From the NCBI GenBank assembly GCA_020721005.1, contig DYNP01000001.1, forward strand, positions 390,269 to 454,268: 64,000 nt of DNA, written 5' to 3'. Made by a program: the position numbers and the translations under genes. This document shows, in pieces, positions 25,401 through 33,563 of the stretch. Numbering within the stretch: the first letter of the stretch is position 1; the number at the start of each line of letters is the position of its first letter. This stretch comes from Thiomargarita sp. GTDB lineage: Bacteria > Pseudomonadota > Gammaproteobacteria > Beggiatoales > Beggiatoaceae. Under the pieces are notes generated by a model. That model saw only the letters and a list, made by a program, of their open reading frames with translations, was not told the DNA's origin and made no database searches.

Positions 25401-25932
25401 GCAAATTGAGGTGCAGAGACACAGTCAAGTTGAACTTGAAAAACGGCGCCAATTGGATTTACTGGGCAGTAAGGCGGTGATTTATCACCGTTTGGAACAA
25501 GGCAATGTTGACGAAAATCTAAGAATCAGTTTGGAAAATCAGTGGACCAGTTTACCCATCCTAGAAGATGCTGCATTGGAAAACTTGGCTGCTCAACGTT
25601 TTCAACGAGCAATGGCGCTAAGTATGAGCGATCAATCTGCCACGCCTATGGAAGCCATAGATACCCGGAAAACTTTATGTATCCGCATGGAAATCTTGGC
25701 CGGTATCGAATCTCCCCGCGAGGAATTGGAAGCCCGCATGGCATACCAAGTGGCTCGACTTTCAGAAGTCATGAGCGGTGAGAAAATAAAAGACAAATTC
25801 ATTGAAGGGCAGGAATTGGAACGATCCTGGTATCTTAGCAATGCTGTGCCTTTGGAATGGACTGATGCCTTGGAACAACGATTTAAACGGGCCAAAGAAG
25901 CCCTGTATAAAAATCGTCAGTCCCAAAAATAA
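22489..25932 (+). CDS. Giant HEAT-repeat / DUF349-domain protein
   Basis: A 1147-residue soluble, glutamine- and glutamate-rich protein. Residues 1-190 show HEAT-like helical repeats (RKQAIDNLDDPAILNKLAQQDEDPSVRGAAVEKL and relatives). The rest is mostly charged helices with repeated W-x-x-L/V patterns typical of DUF349 modules (for example ITRELFQVLKGFQDEWQKLG and KIHALRKSWGQVGEVPEGKE). A hinge near residues 763-815 contains a duplicated acidic unit (EPVEELEDLDSLAEPEE then EPVKELEDLDGVAEPEE). No catalytic motif is evident. DUF349 proteins are large in this bacterial group and their role is not established. Length and repeats suggest a scaffold. Confidence 0.8.
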   Translation: MIFKPKWQHRNPEVRKQAIDNLDDPAILNKLAQQDEDPSVRGAAVEKLEDITLLDHIAHHDPDETVRNLAFQHFKQIFFNLPNLTEQLHRLANLTRTDFLAQIALEANTFELRLAAVQKIQQEDVLETIAIQDASSEIRWAAAEKITQKEVLERLSKTARNRDKRVHRLVREKLEALLTASEQPKRIQAECETVCNRLSLLGRSQLWEQDYAEYTVLQKRWQAVSSEAAAAEWRDRYQQASTAFLATYQQYQQTRELLRQQLETSRTVREHICQAGEQLLSEVSNAPRASPEQLHHFQTQLSQFGTQWQQSLSVIDREEEQHWQTRFTALMRNLQFQHAALRDFEKGITQLEEIDSRLKTLQNSSEPLKPQQLKDLEAQWQQIKFSPPVISITEPATGHIENVRGDWGKLLRQKIQSNLDNLQQRLKVQREQRDDTLNKFKQKLVELEADLEKGELKKASPTERSARKLLEHLEKELPVHRYKELEARLQKSISKINELRKWQRWGNEVERENLCQRIEGFLARSPQITRELFQVLKGFQDEWQKLGNIRHDEDEKSKKLKQCFQEAYKEGNQRYRIFLCEQMETLIEQPETTHFESRAAAIKEAQSTWKELGSAGHTQELWERFNQACHGAYAPCQIYFNQQAQARQDHFFQKQALCEQLESYPVDWEHLDDQTWKKLHQFIREHQRQWRSTGPIDRKVKKDIDVRYSEALQNFQTRLNGERQANLEFRQGLIADVISIVGSNNTVLNTAIQQLRKKTIPEPVEELEDLDSLAEPEEIPEDSNTIQPEPVKELEDLDGVAEPEETPEDPNTVQKESVQGEVETKGKKIVQRAEIVSNLEKEVEKLNDSEVGQAITQVRKLQKLWKVTVTNSRKKEGELWKLFREVCDVYFEHRKKQQDAIRKDQQDNLQQKEALCQQMESLAQAIGDEIKTAPDKIHALRKSWGQVGEVPEGKEGGLEKRFERAIRQVDRQIEVQRHSQVELEKRRQLDLLGSKAVIYHRLEQGNVDENLRISLENQWTSLPILEDAALENLAAQRFQRAMALSMSDQSATPMEAIDTRKTLCIRMEILAGIESPREELEARMAYQVARLSEVMSGEKIKDKFIEGQELERSWYLSNAVPLEWTDALEQRFKRAKEALYKNRQSQK

Positions 25933-25998
25933 ATGCGGCCATTCTGAAGCGTCAATGTAAGTTTATGCTTCAGGCATTGAGTTTTGTTTATGTGAATT

Positions 25999-26208
25999 GT
26001 AGGATGTGCTGAGCGTTTTTTGCGAAGCGCATCTGTCGCGTTGCCCATATATATCCCCAATTTGCCGAATAAATGTTCTGTGCCACAAAGCTATGGAAAC
26101 TCAAACATTGCTTCCTCGATTGATGCGCTTCGCAAAAAACGCTCAGCACATCCTACATTGTCTTCTCTTTATTGATGCGCTTCGCAAAAAATGCTCAGCA
26201 CATCCTAC
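25999..26208. repeat. Three copies of a 35-bp repeat, two in perfect inverted orientation
   Basis: The 35 bases at 25999-26033 (GTAGGATGTGCTGAGCG...) are the exact reverse complement of 26122-26156. A third copy at 26174-26208 differs at one base and is in direct orientation to the second. The region between the DUF349 gene and nusB (409 bp) contains nothing else recognisable. A further copy lies at 13813-13847 and degenerate relatives near 45930 and 50055-50105. The perfect pair could form a 35-bp cruciform or RNA hairpin. Confidence 0.85.
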
Positions 26209-26362
26209 ACAAGGCATATAATTCCCTTTTATAGTTCGTCAGCTATGCCTAGCTCCAATAAATCAATAGGGGTCGTTTTTACCAAACTCCATTCAATCAT
26301 ACTTTAAAATCACCTTTTCACTCACTTTTTTTTAGAACATCTTGGATTTGACCAAAAATACT

Positions 26363-26779
26363 ATGAGACCAAAATTTTCCCCTAAAGCACGCACTGCTGC
26401 TAGGGAACGTCTACTGCAAGCCTTGTATCAATGGCAGCTCACCAATCAACCCACTTCGGAAATTGAATTGCAATTCATGAGCGAGAATCACTTAGCTAAG
26501 GCGGATGTTGCCTATTTTCAAGAATTGTTGCAAAACATTCCGCAGAAAGTAGAAAAACTCGATCACACTTTTGAACCGTTTCTGGATCGGCATCTTTCTC
26601 AAATTGATCAGGTAGAACTGGCCATTTTACGCATAGGTTGTTATGAACTGACTCAATGTGAAGATATTCCATTTCGAGTGGCAATCAACGAAGCAGTAGA
26701 ATTGGCCAAAAAATTTGGTGCTGAAAAAAGTCATCGATACATCAACGGAATTTTGGATAAAGTAGCCAAACAATTGTGA
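26363..26779 (+). CDS. nusB: Transcription antitermination factor NusB
   Basis: All-helical RNA-binding protein that with NusE binds boxA and promotes rRNA antitermination. It has 138 residues from ATG 26363; TTG 26342 would add seven residues. Typical segments are ARERLLQALYQWQLT near the N-terminus, QVELAILRIGCYEL and RVAINEAVELAKKFGAEKSHRYINGILDKVA. It is outside its usual rib/thiL neighbourhood. Confidence 0.93.
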   Translation: MRPKFSPKARTAARERLLQALYQWQLTNQPTSEIELQFMSENHLAKADVAYFQELLQNIPQKVEKLDHTFEPFLDRHLSQIDQVELAILRIGCYELTQCEDIPFRVAINEAVELAKKFGAEKSHRYINGILDKVAKQL

Positions 26780-26815
26780 TTTATTGTATAATTGGCTAAA
26801 TTTCCCTAAATTATG

Positions 26816-26837
26816 CTCATTGCCTAAATTCAATGAG
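26816..26837 (+). terminator. Hairpin after nusB
   Basis: CTCATTG (26816-26822) pairs perfectly with CAATGAG (26831-26837). There is no T-run, so termination is uncertain. Confidence 0.35.
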
Positions 26838-26887
26838 AACAGAATGGGATTAGGACTGCAACTTGGATGATGACTAACTGATTCACG

Positions 26888-28402
26888 GTGACTATGCTAA
26901 ATATTGTGTTAGACAATGAAGTTATTTTAGAGTTATTGGCAATTAATACCAATGATGTACAACATTGCTACAACCGTCTGCTCAAATCTCCAATACGTTT
27001 TTGGATTCCAGTGGCTGCCCTGTCCCTGTTGGAAACTCAAATTTTTCCAGCTCGTCATCGTCCACTGGCCACTTTGTTGGAAAATCCCAATGTACAATGC
27101 CTCTCTTCTCTAGGCAGTCATTGGCAGCAAATTCCTGCCAAACAATCCAAGAAAGCTCAAGCTTTGGTCAGTTTGGACGCGGCCAAATTGCCCGGGGAAA
27201 CTTTGATTTGGACAAATGATCCCAACTTTGTTAATCTAGCCCCTTACATCGAATTTGGTGATCATGAGACCATCTATGCCCTGTTGGCCCAGTATGAAGA
27301 TGAGCCGGAATTTTCCAATTTGGCCCATCAACAGCTTAATTTGCGAAATCCATTGGAAAATCGAATTTTCCAGGTTTTAAAGCATGGACACTATATGTCC
27401 GGTCCAGAAGTTAAATTACTGGAAAAACAACTGGCTGACTATCTCAAAGTCAAATATTGTGTCACCATGGCCAGTGGCTATGATGCCCTCTTACTGTCAC
27501 TTGTGGCAGTGGGTGTTGAAGCGCAAGATGAGGTTATTTTATCTGCTTTTGCGCCACTCAGTACCGCTTACTGTATTGGTTTATTAGGGGCAAAACCAGT
27601 ATTTGTGGATATTGAGTCTCACAGTTACACCTTGGACCCCACTTTGCTCGCCGCCGCCATCACGTCTCGCACTAAAGCCATTGTTGTCACCAACTGTTAT
27701 GGGCAATGTGCCGATTTTACCACTCTCAACCCCATCGCAGCGGCACATCAACTGCCAATCATAGAAGATGCGCGTTCCAGTTTTGGCGCCACTCATCAAC
27801 AACAACGCTCAGGTCGCTTGGCAACGCTCAGTTGCTGCAGTTTTGCGCCTGACAAACCTTTAGGTGCTTACAGCAAAGCTGGTGCCTGTTTCACTGACGA
27901 GGAAAAATTGGCCAATCGTTTACAAGCCTTGTGCTGCCATGGCCAACTCGATTCTGGCAGTCATCATGCTCTAAAAGGTAAAAACAGTCAGTTGGATTCC
28001 CTACAGGCTGGCATTCTGTTGGCAAAATTGTCCTTGTTCCCTAAGGAAGTCAACTTACGAATGAAAATTGGGGAATTATACACTCAACTCCTACAAGGAA
28101 AGGTGACCACTCCTCAAATTGCAACTCAAAATACTCATGTTTTTCACCGTTATACAGTGGAAGTGGAGAACCGAACACAAGTTCGAGAGAAACTACATAA
28201 ATTAGGAATTACCACTCACGTTGACTACCCGGTGCCTTTACCCTTACAACCCATTTTTCAATCTTTAGGTGCTCAATGGGGTCAATTCCCAGTCGCGGAA
28301 GCTGCCAGCCAACGGGTCTTAAATCTGCCCATGCACCCAGCTTTGACCAAGCCCTTGATTCAACAAGTGGCTCGCAAACTGTTGTTAGCCATGAAAAATT
28401 AA
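26888..28402 (+). CDS. PIN-like domain fused to DegT/DnrJ/EryC1/StrS aminotransferase
   Basis: A 504-residue protein with two parts. Residues 1-130 look like a PIN domain: acidic residues at D9 (IVLDNEVILELL), E49 (LSLLETQIF), D97 and the (I/L)WTND element with D111, matching the four-acid PIN pattern. Residues 155-500 are a PLP-dependent DegT-family sugar aminotransferase: TMASGYDALLLSL, IIEDARSSFGA (D294, pyridine-nitrogen acid) and the Schiff-base lysine K323 in APDKPLGAYSKAGA. The usual AQ after the acid is replaced by RS. DegT enzymes make amino sugars for envelope polysaccharides, but no sugar genes are near. The N-terminal fusion is unusual. Confidence 0.8.
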   Translation: MTMLNIVLDNEVILELLAINTNDVQHCYNRLLKSPIRFWIPVAALSLLETQIFPARHRPLATLLENPNVQCLSSLGSHWQQIPAKQSKKAQALVSLDAAKLPGETLIWTNDPNFVNLAPYIEFGDHETIYALLAQYEDEPEFSNLAHQQLNLRNPLENRIFQVLKHGHYMSGPEVKLLEKQLADYLKVKYCVTMASGYDALLLSLVAVGVEAQDEVILSAFAPLSTAYCIGLLGAKPVFVDIESHSYTLDPTLLAAAITSRTKAIVVTNCYGQCADFTTLNPIAAAHQLPIIEDARSSFGATHQQQRSGRLATLSCCSFAPDKPLGAYSKAGACFTDEEKLANRLQALCCHGQLDSGSHHALKGKNSQLDSLQAGILLAKLSLFPKEVNLRMKIGELYTQLLQGKVTTPQIATQNTHVFHRYTVEVENRTQVREKLHKLGITTHVDYPVPLPLQPIFQSLGAQWGQFPVAEAASQRVLNLPMHPALTKPLIQQVARKLLLAMKN

Positions 28403-28476
28403 ACCCAAATTGAGTTGTAGTTTGTACTCCAAAATCCGCTGTATTGTTGCTGAATACTCACTGGATCTCAAATTGA

Positions 28477-29142
28477 ATGATGAAAAATGCCATTGTTATT
28501 GACCCTCCAAAGCCGGCCACAGCTTGTATAATTTGGTTACATGGTTTGGGCGCTAACGGCCATGATTTTGAACCTATTGTGCCCCAATTTTCCTCCACTA
28601 TCACTCGTCAAACTCGCTTTATTTTCCCTCATGCTCCTCAACGTTCCATCACCATCAATGGTGGCATGGTCATGCCGGCTTGGTACAACATCAGTCATCC
28701 TAATTTGACTCACCAACAAGATGCGCAAGGCATTCAAGAATCAGAAAAAATTATCGGGAATTACATTGTAGACCAGATCGAGACTGGTATTGACAACCAA
28801 AAAATTATCTTGGCAGGATTCTCTCAAGGTGGTGCCTGCGTTTTACATACGGGAATACGTTATCCATTAAAACTGGGAGGAATCATTGCTCTGTCCACTT
28901 ATTTACCTTTGGCTGACACAGTGGCCAGCCAACGACATCCAGCCAATCATCGCTTGCCTATTTTTATGGGACATGGACAACAAGACCCGGTCATTAACTC
29001 AGCTCAAGGCATGGCCAGTCGAGATCTGTTGCAAAAATTGAATTATTCCATAGAATGGCACGAGTATCCCATTGAACACAGTGTGAATTTTACAGAGATA
29101 CAAGACATCAATGAATGGTTAGGTATTTGTTTGAAGTCATGA
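28477..29142 (+). CDS. Phospholipase/carboxylesterase family alpha/beta hydrolase
   Basis: A 221-residue serine hydrolase of the Abhydrolase_2 (carboxylesterase/acyl-protein thioesterase) family. WLHGLGANGHDFEPIVPQ is the typical oxyanion-hole start. The triad is S116 in AGFSQGGA, D170 in GQQDPVI and H201 in IEHSV. Members hydrolyse short acyl esters or thioesters; the natural substrate is unknown. It stands 75 bp after the PIN-DegT gene. Confidence 0.88.
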   Translation: MMKNAIVIDPPKPATACIIWLHGLGANGHDFEPIVPQFSSTITRQTRFIFPHAPQRSITINGGMVMPAWYNISHPNLTHQQDAQGIQESEKIIGNYIVDQIETGIDNQKIILAGFSQGGACVLHTGIRYPLKLGGIIALSTYLPLADTVASQRHPANHRLPIFMGHGQQDPVINSAQGMASRDLLQKLNYSIEWHEYPIEHSVNFTEIQDINEWLGICLKS

Positions 29143-29353
29143 AAGATCTGCTTGGCTGACAAAACTTTCGATTCGTCAGAATAGAATCGGAGGAGGGGGC
29201 ATTAATATTTGATGATAGCATCCAAGAAAAACCATGGATGGACGAAAATGAATTGTTGCTTGGCATTATGACCATAACAAGATGACGGCACGAAAAGAGG
29301 CAGTTATCCATTCTACGTGGACCACTATTGAGGATATACCCTAATTTTCTATT

Positions 29354-31348
29354 ATGAAATCGCAGCGTTTACATTCTATTCCCTCCATTCGTCAACTGCC
29401 ATTGCAGGTAGCGAATCAAATTGCCGCTGGAGAAGTGGTGGAACGACCGGCTTCCATTGTCAAGGAGTTATTGGAGAACAGTTTGGATGCCGGGGCTGAT
29501 GATATTGAAATTCAAGTTGAGCAAGGGGGAATTGCTTTGATCAGGGTACGAGACAATGGTCATGGCATTCGTCAGGCAGAATTGAGATTGGCGTTGAGTC
29601 GACATGCCACCAACAAAATTGAATGTTTAGAAGATCTGTATCATCTGCACAGTTTGGGTTTTCGGGGAGAAGCATTGGCAAGTATTGCTTCTATTGCCCG
29701 TTTGACTTTAAATTCAAGGTTTTATCAGGCAGAAACAGGGTATGGAATTCAGGTGCCGAGTGTGGAAAGTGAGCCCTTTCCAATTGCTCATCCCATCGGT
29801 ACCACGGTAGAAGTTCGAGATTTATTTTATAACACTCCAGCTCGCCGCAAATTTTTGCGTACGGAAAAAACTGAGTTGATACATGTGCAAGAAGTGGTCA
29901 AACGAATCGCTTTGGGACATTTTGCGATTGGTTTAAAATTGTCTCATCAACGTCGCACTTTGTTGGCTCTAAAGCCAGCAATTACTGAGGAGGAACAGGG
30001 GCAGAGAATTGCGGTGGTCAGTGGGCAAAATTGGGTGGCTGAGGGGTTGAAGGTAGAGAAGGTTACGGAACAGTTGCAATTGTCGGGCTGGTTGGCCCAA
30101 CCGACTCATTCTCGCAGTCAGGCTGATGTGCAATATTGTTTTGTGAATGGACGGGCAGTGCGCGATAAGTTGTTGAGTCATGCGATTCGTCAAGCTTATG
30201 AGGATGTATTGCCAATAGGTCGGCATCCAGTTTATGTGCTCTATTTACAGGTCAATTCTCAAGAGGTGGATGTGAATGTGCATCCCACTAAAAGTGAGGT
30301 GCGATTTGCGCAAAGTGGGTTGGTTTATCAATTTTTAACGCAGACGTTGCGCCAACAGTTGGCAGAGCATTATCCAGCCACTCCACGCAAAGTGTTGAGG
30401 CCCAGTTTAGGGTCTAGGACTGCGGGGGTTCAAGAGACTTTGGGAGTGTATCAGGTGTTAACAAATTTTGAGCAGATGAGTTCATCATCTGTTCAAATGT
30501 CTGCTCAAACCGGACCAGCAGTTGGGCAGCTGGGTTTTCATTCTACAATTTGCAATTCCAGTCCCTCACAGTCTGGTCCCTTGGAGGACTGCCAGTCCGG
30601 GGAGCAATTGACAGGGATTGTTTCTGTGGGACGTGAAATTGTGCTTAAGCCCTCGGTCCCTGGCTTAATATCAAGTCCTGGGGAATTTTCGGTTTCTAAA
30701 ACTAAGGGGGGGGTTAATCATTTGCTTGCCCCTAATGTTAATTCTCAAACGGTGTTAAAAATTCCTCCTTTAGGATATGCTTTGGCTCAATTGCGAGGCA
30801 TTTATATTGTGGCTGAGAATGCTGAGGGTTTGGTTTTGGTGGATATTCATGCTTGTCATGAGCGGATTATCTATGAGCGTTTGAAAGTGGCTTGGCAGAA
30901 TAATCAGGTGGCCAGTCAAGGGTTGTTGATGCCAGTGACGGTGAAGTTGACGAGTTTGGAAGTGGATAGCGTAGAGCAGTATAAATCCGTGTTTGAGCAG
31001 ACTGGTTTTCGATTAAAACGCACTGGGACTGATACTATTCAAGTGGATCAGGTGCCTCATTTGTTGTCTTCTGCTGGAGAATGGATTGGATTAATACAAG
31101 ATGTGGCAGCTGATTTAAGGAATTGGGAGGAGAGTTCCCGAATTGAGGAGCATATTCATCATGTGTTGGCAACTTTGGCTTGCCATGTTTCGATGCGGGC
31201 CAATCGGGTGTTGACGATGTCTGAGATGAATGGGTTGTTGCGGGAAATTGAGAAGACTCCTCGCAATGCTCAGTGTAATCATGGGCGGCCGGCTTGGGTG
31301 CAGATCAGTTTGCAGGAATTGGATAATTTGTTTTTGCGGGGCCGGTAG
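29354..31348 (+). CDS. mutL: DNA mismatch repair protein MutL
   Basis: GHKL ATPase that couples MutS mismatch recognition to strand processing; 664 residues. N-terminal ATPase motifs are clear: ELLENSLDAGADDI, DNGHGI and GFRGEALASIASIARL, plus the transducer NGRAVRDKLLSHAIRQAYED. A low-complexity linker (about residues 345-470) joins the C-terminal dimerisation domain. That domain contains DIHACHERIIYE, close to the DQHAxxExxxxE endonuclease motif with I for Q, and CNHGRPAWVQ. These suggest a nicking-competent MutL. Its stop lies two bases from the stop of the convergent permease gene. Confidence 0.96.
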   Translation: MKSQRLHSIPSIRQLPLQVANQIAAGEVVERPASIVKELLENSLDAGADDIEIQVEQGGIALIRVRDNGHGIRQAELRLALSRHATNKIECLEDLYHLHSLGFRGEALASIASIARLTLNSRFYQAETGYGIQVPSVESEPFPIAHPIGTTVEVRDLFYNTPARRKFLRTEKTELIHVQEVVKRIALGHFAIGLKLSHQRRTLLALKPAITEEEQGQRIAVVSGQNWVAEGLKVEKVTEQLQLSGWLAQPTHSRSQADVQYCFVNGRAVRDKLLSHAIRQAYEDVLPIGRHPVYVLYLQVNSQEVDVNVHPTKSEVRFAQSGLVYQFLTQTLRQQLAEHYPATPRKVLRPSLGSRTAGVQETLGVYQVLTNFEQMSSSSVQMSAQTGPAVGQLGFHSTICNSSPSQSGPLEDCQSGEQLTGIVSVGREIVLKPSVPGLISSPGEFSVSKTKGGVNHLLAPNVNSQTVLKIPPLGYALAQLRGIYIVAENAEGLVLVDIHACHERIIYERLKVAWQNNQVASQGLLMPVTVKLTSLEVDSVEQYKSVFEQTGFRLKRTGTDTIQVDQVPHLLSSAGEWIGLIQDVAADLRNWEESSRIEEHIHHVLATLACHVSMRANRVLTMSEMNGLLREIEKTPRNAQCNHGRPAWVQISLQELDNLFLRGR

Positions 31349-31350
31349 CG

Positions 31351-32385
31351 TCAATTCAGACCTCTTTCGGAGGATTCTTTCAGCAATAGGTAGAGGAAAA
31401 AGGGGGCGCCAATCAGGGCGGTGAGAATGCCTAACCGAATTTCTTCCGGTCGGTGCAGTGTGCGAGCCAACAGGTCCATGGTGACTAAAAAGGTGGATCC
31501 TAATAAGGCGCTGCCAGGAATGAGGTAGCGGTGCCCGGGTCCAATGAGAAGTCTGACAATGTGAGGGACAATGAGTCCAACAAAGCCGATGATTCCACTG
31601 ATTGCCACTGCCATGCCGGTGAGCAAGGCGGCATTGGTGAAGATGATGCGTTGCACAGTGGGCACTGATACGCCTAAGGACAGTGCAGTTTCTGTTCCCA
31701 AAGACAGTAGGTCGAGTTCTCGAGTGTAAATGAGGGCAATGGTCAGTCCGATTAAAAAGCCAGGGAGTATGATGCTTACATGGGACCAAGTGCGGCTGTC
31801 GAGTCCGCCCATCAGCCAGAATAATACTTCTCGGGTGATTTCATGGTCATGCCAGATCACGGTGATGAGAAGGGAGGTGATGGCGCCAATGAAGGCATTG
31901 ATGGCAATGCCTGCCAGTAATAAGGTGGTGATGAAATGGCGGTTTTGATGGTGGGACAGGGTGAATACTATGAACAGCGTGATCAGGGCACCGAGGAAGG
32001 CAAAAAATGGGGTGAAGTATAGGGAATAGGCCGCCAAGCCACTGGCTATACTGAATACTGCGCCCAAGGCAGCTCCAGCGCTGGTTCCGATGATGTCCGG
32101 GGCTGCTAGAGGGTTTTGAAACAGTCCTTGTATCTGGGCTCCTGCTATTCCCAAAGCGGCGCCAATGAGGAGGGCTGCCAAGATTCTGGGGGTGCGAACC
32201 AGCCATATGATGACATGGTGAGGGTCATGGGGTGCGGGCAATTCTATCCAATTGGCGGGTAGTAAATGGGCAGCCATGACGCGAAGAGTGAGTGTGAGGG
32301 GTAAATCAGTACTTCCTATGGCAATACCCAGCAGGCTCATGAGAAGTAGGAAGAGGGTGGTGAGGAAAAAAAAGCGGGGAATCAC
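31351..32385 (-). CDS. FecCD/BtuC-family ABC transporter permease
   Basis: A 344-residue integral membrane permease of siderophore, heme or vitamin B12 ABC importers, acting as a dimer with an ATPase and a binding protein. Signature segments are LVRTPRILAALLIGAALGIAGAQIQGLFQNPLAAPDIIGTSAGAALG, GFVGLIVPHIVRLLIGPGHR and RPEEIRLGILTALIGAPFFLYLL. The apparent start is GTG 32385-32383 with no ribosome-binding site. The upstream sequence is a MITE that ends 11 bp away. Neither ATPase nor binding protein is adjacent. Vitamin B12 or iron-siderophore uptake cannot be distinguished. Confidence 0.88.
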   Translation of the reverse strand: MIPRFFFLTTLFLLLMSLLGIAIGSTDLPLTLTLRVMAAHLLPANWIELPAPHDPHHVIIWLVRTPRILAALLIGAALGIAGAQIQGLFQNPLAAPDIIGTSAGAALGAVFSIASGLAAYSLYFTPFFAFLGALITLFIVFTLSHHQNRHFITTLLLAGIAINAFIGAITSLLITVIWHDHEITREVLFWLMGGLDSRTWSHVSIILPGFLIGLTIALIYTRELDLLSLGTETALSLGVSVPTVQRIIFTNAALLTGMAVAISGIIGFVGLIVPHIVRLLIGPGHRYLIPGSALLGSTFLVTMDLLARTLHRPEEIRLGILTALIGAPFFLYLLLKESSERGLN

Positions 32386-32396
32386 GATTGTTTCAA

Positions 32397-32772
32397 TAGA
32401 CTTTTTGCAAAAGTAAATGATGCGATAAAGATGAGATACGAAAAAATAAAAGGGAAGTCTCCGTTGGGGTGGAGACTTTAGTCGGAGTAGAGGCTCTAGA
32501 AAGTAGGTTGGAGTGGAGGCTTTAGCCGGTCAGCCGTAGGCATCACTCCACATACACAAATTGCAAGGACCTACCGTTGACCGGCTAAAGCCTCTACTCC
32601 AATGACCTAACGCAGGCCGGCTAAAGCCTCTACTCCAATGACCTAACGCAGGCCGGCTAAAGCCTCTACTCCAAAGACCTACCGTTGACCGGCTAAAGCT
32701 TTTACTCCAAGGTATCTTAACTGAGGGGCAACTCTCATTTTTTCATGATCGCATGCTTTTGCAAGAGGTCTA
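32397..32772. mobile_element. Complete MITE-like element with terminal inverted repeats
   Basis: The ends TAGACTTTTTGCAAAAG (32397-32413) and CTTTTGCAAGAGGTCTA (32756-32772) are inverted repeats matching at 15 of 17 positions, bounded by TA. The inside holds one long inverted module and several extra CCGGCTAAAGCCTCTACTCC arms repeated at about 33 bp. It has no gene. It fills most of the 466-bp space between the permease and the cytochrome c gene. Confidence 0.85.
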
Positions 32773-32851
32773 ATGAGGTGCCTAGGTTGTTTCTTAAAGT
32801 GCGTGAGGTAAGAGTGTGCGTTGAATTACGCATTTTCAATTGAGTTCATGA

Positions 32852-33520
32852 TTACTGAGAGGTTCCTGCTGCAGGGGCTGTTTGTTCTCCGGTTTCGACC
32901 GCTTCTGGAGTTGTGCTAGCTTCAGTCGTTGGCGCAGAATTTGTTTCAGAACTGGGGTCTGGAGTGGTTGCGGCTGGATTTTCTGTTGGAGTTGACTCTA
33001 TTGGAGTAGATACAGCAGCAGGAGTTGAGGGTTGGCTGGCGGCTTCCACCATGTACTCAATTGCCTTTTTGATCTCATCATCGGTGACTGAAAGAGGAGC
33101 TGTACCTCTTGGAGGCATGGCATTTATGCCGTTGAGGGCATTGGTGAGGAGAGTGTCTATGCCTTTGGCAATTCTATCCGCCCAAATAGTTGAATCTCCG
33201 AATAAAGGAGCTCCTGCAGCTCCTGTGGCATGACAGGTGGTGCAAATGGTTTCATAAATTTCTTTACCCGACTTTGGAGCGGCAGGAGCTTCTGCAATTG
33301 TGGGTTGAGCTGCTGGGGTCCCGGACACATTGACTTGTCCGATGGGTTTCATGCGTTCGTAAATGGCTTGTCTTTCCAATTCGCTAAAGGTGTCTTCTTG
33401 GGTTAGCCAGCCCAGTTTATACCCCAATAAACCGAGTATAATCAGGAGGATCAGAATTCCCCCAAAAAGGTAAATCAAGATGGTCCAATTTCTAGCCGCG
33501 ATAGTTTGTTTTTGACTCAC
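32852..33520 (-). CDS. Membrane-anchored cytochrome c5-like protein with Pro/Thr/Ala-rich tail
   Basis: A 222-residue protein. An N-terminal helix (about residues 12-36, WTILIYLFGGILILLIILGL) anchors it in the inner membrane. A single c-type heme domain follows, with CTTCHATG (about residues 92-99) and the distal methionine in NAMPPRGTA, the cytochrome c5 arrangement. From about residue 163 it ends in a low-complexity P/T/A/E tail of some 60 residues. Likely role: periplasmic electron carrier, possibly between the quinol-oxidising complex or sulfur enzymes and a terminal oxidase. It stands alone, transcribed leftward. Confidence 0.88.
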   Translation of the reverse strand: MSQKQTIAARNWTILIYLFGGILILLIILGLLGYKLGWLTQEDTFSELERQAIYERMKPIGQVNVSGTPAAQPTIAEAPAAPKSGKEIYETICTTCHATGAAGAPLFGDSTIWADRIAKGIDTLLTNALNGINAMPPRGTAPLSVTDDEIKKAIEYMVEAASQPSTPAAVSTPIESTPTENPAATTPDPSSETNSAPTTEASTTPEAVETGEQTAPAAGTSQ

Positions 33521-33563
33521 TTCAGGTTCCTCTCGTTATGAAAAGTGGTATTTAGAGATGGAG

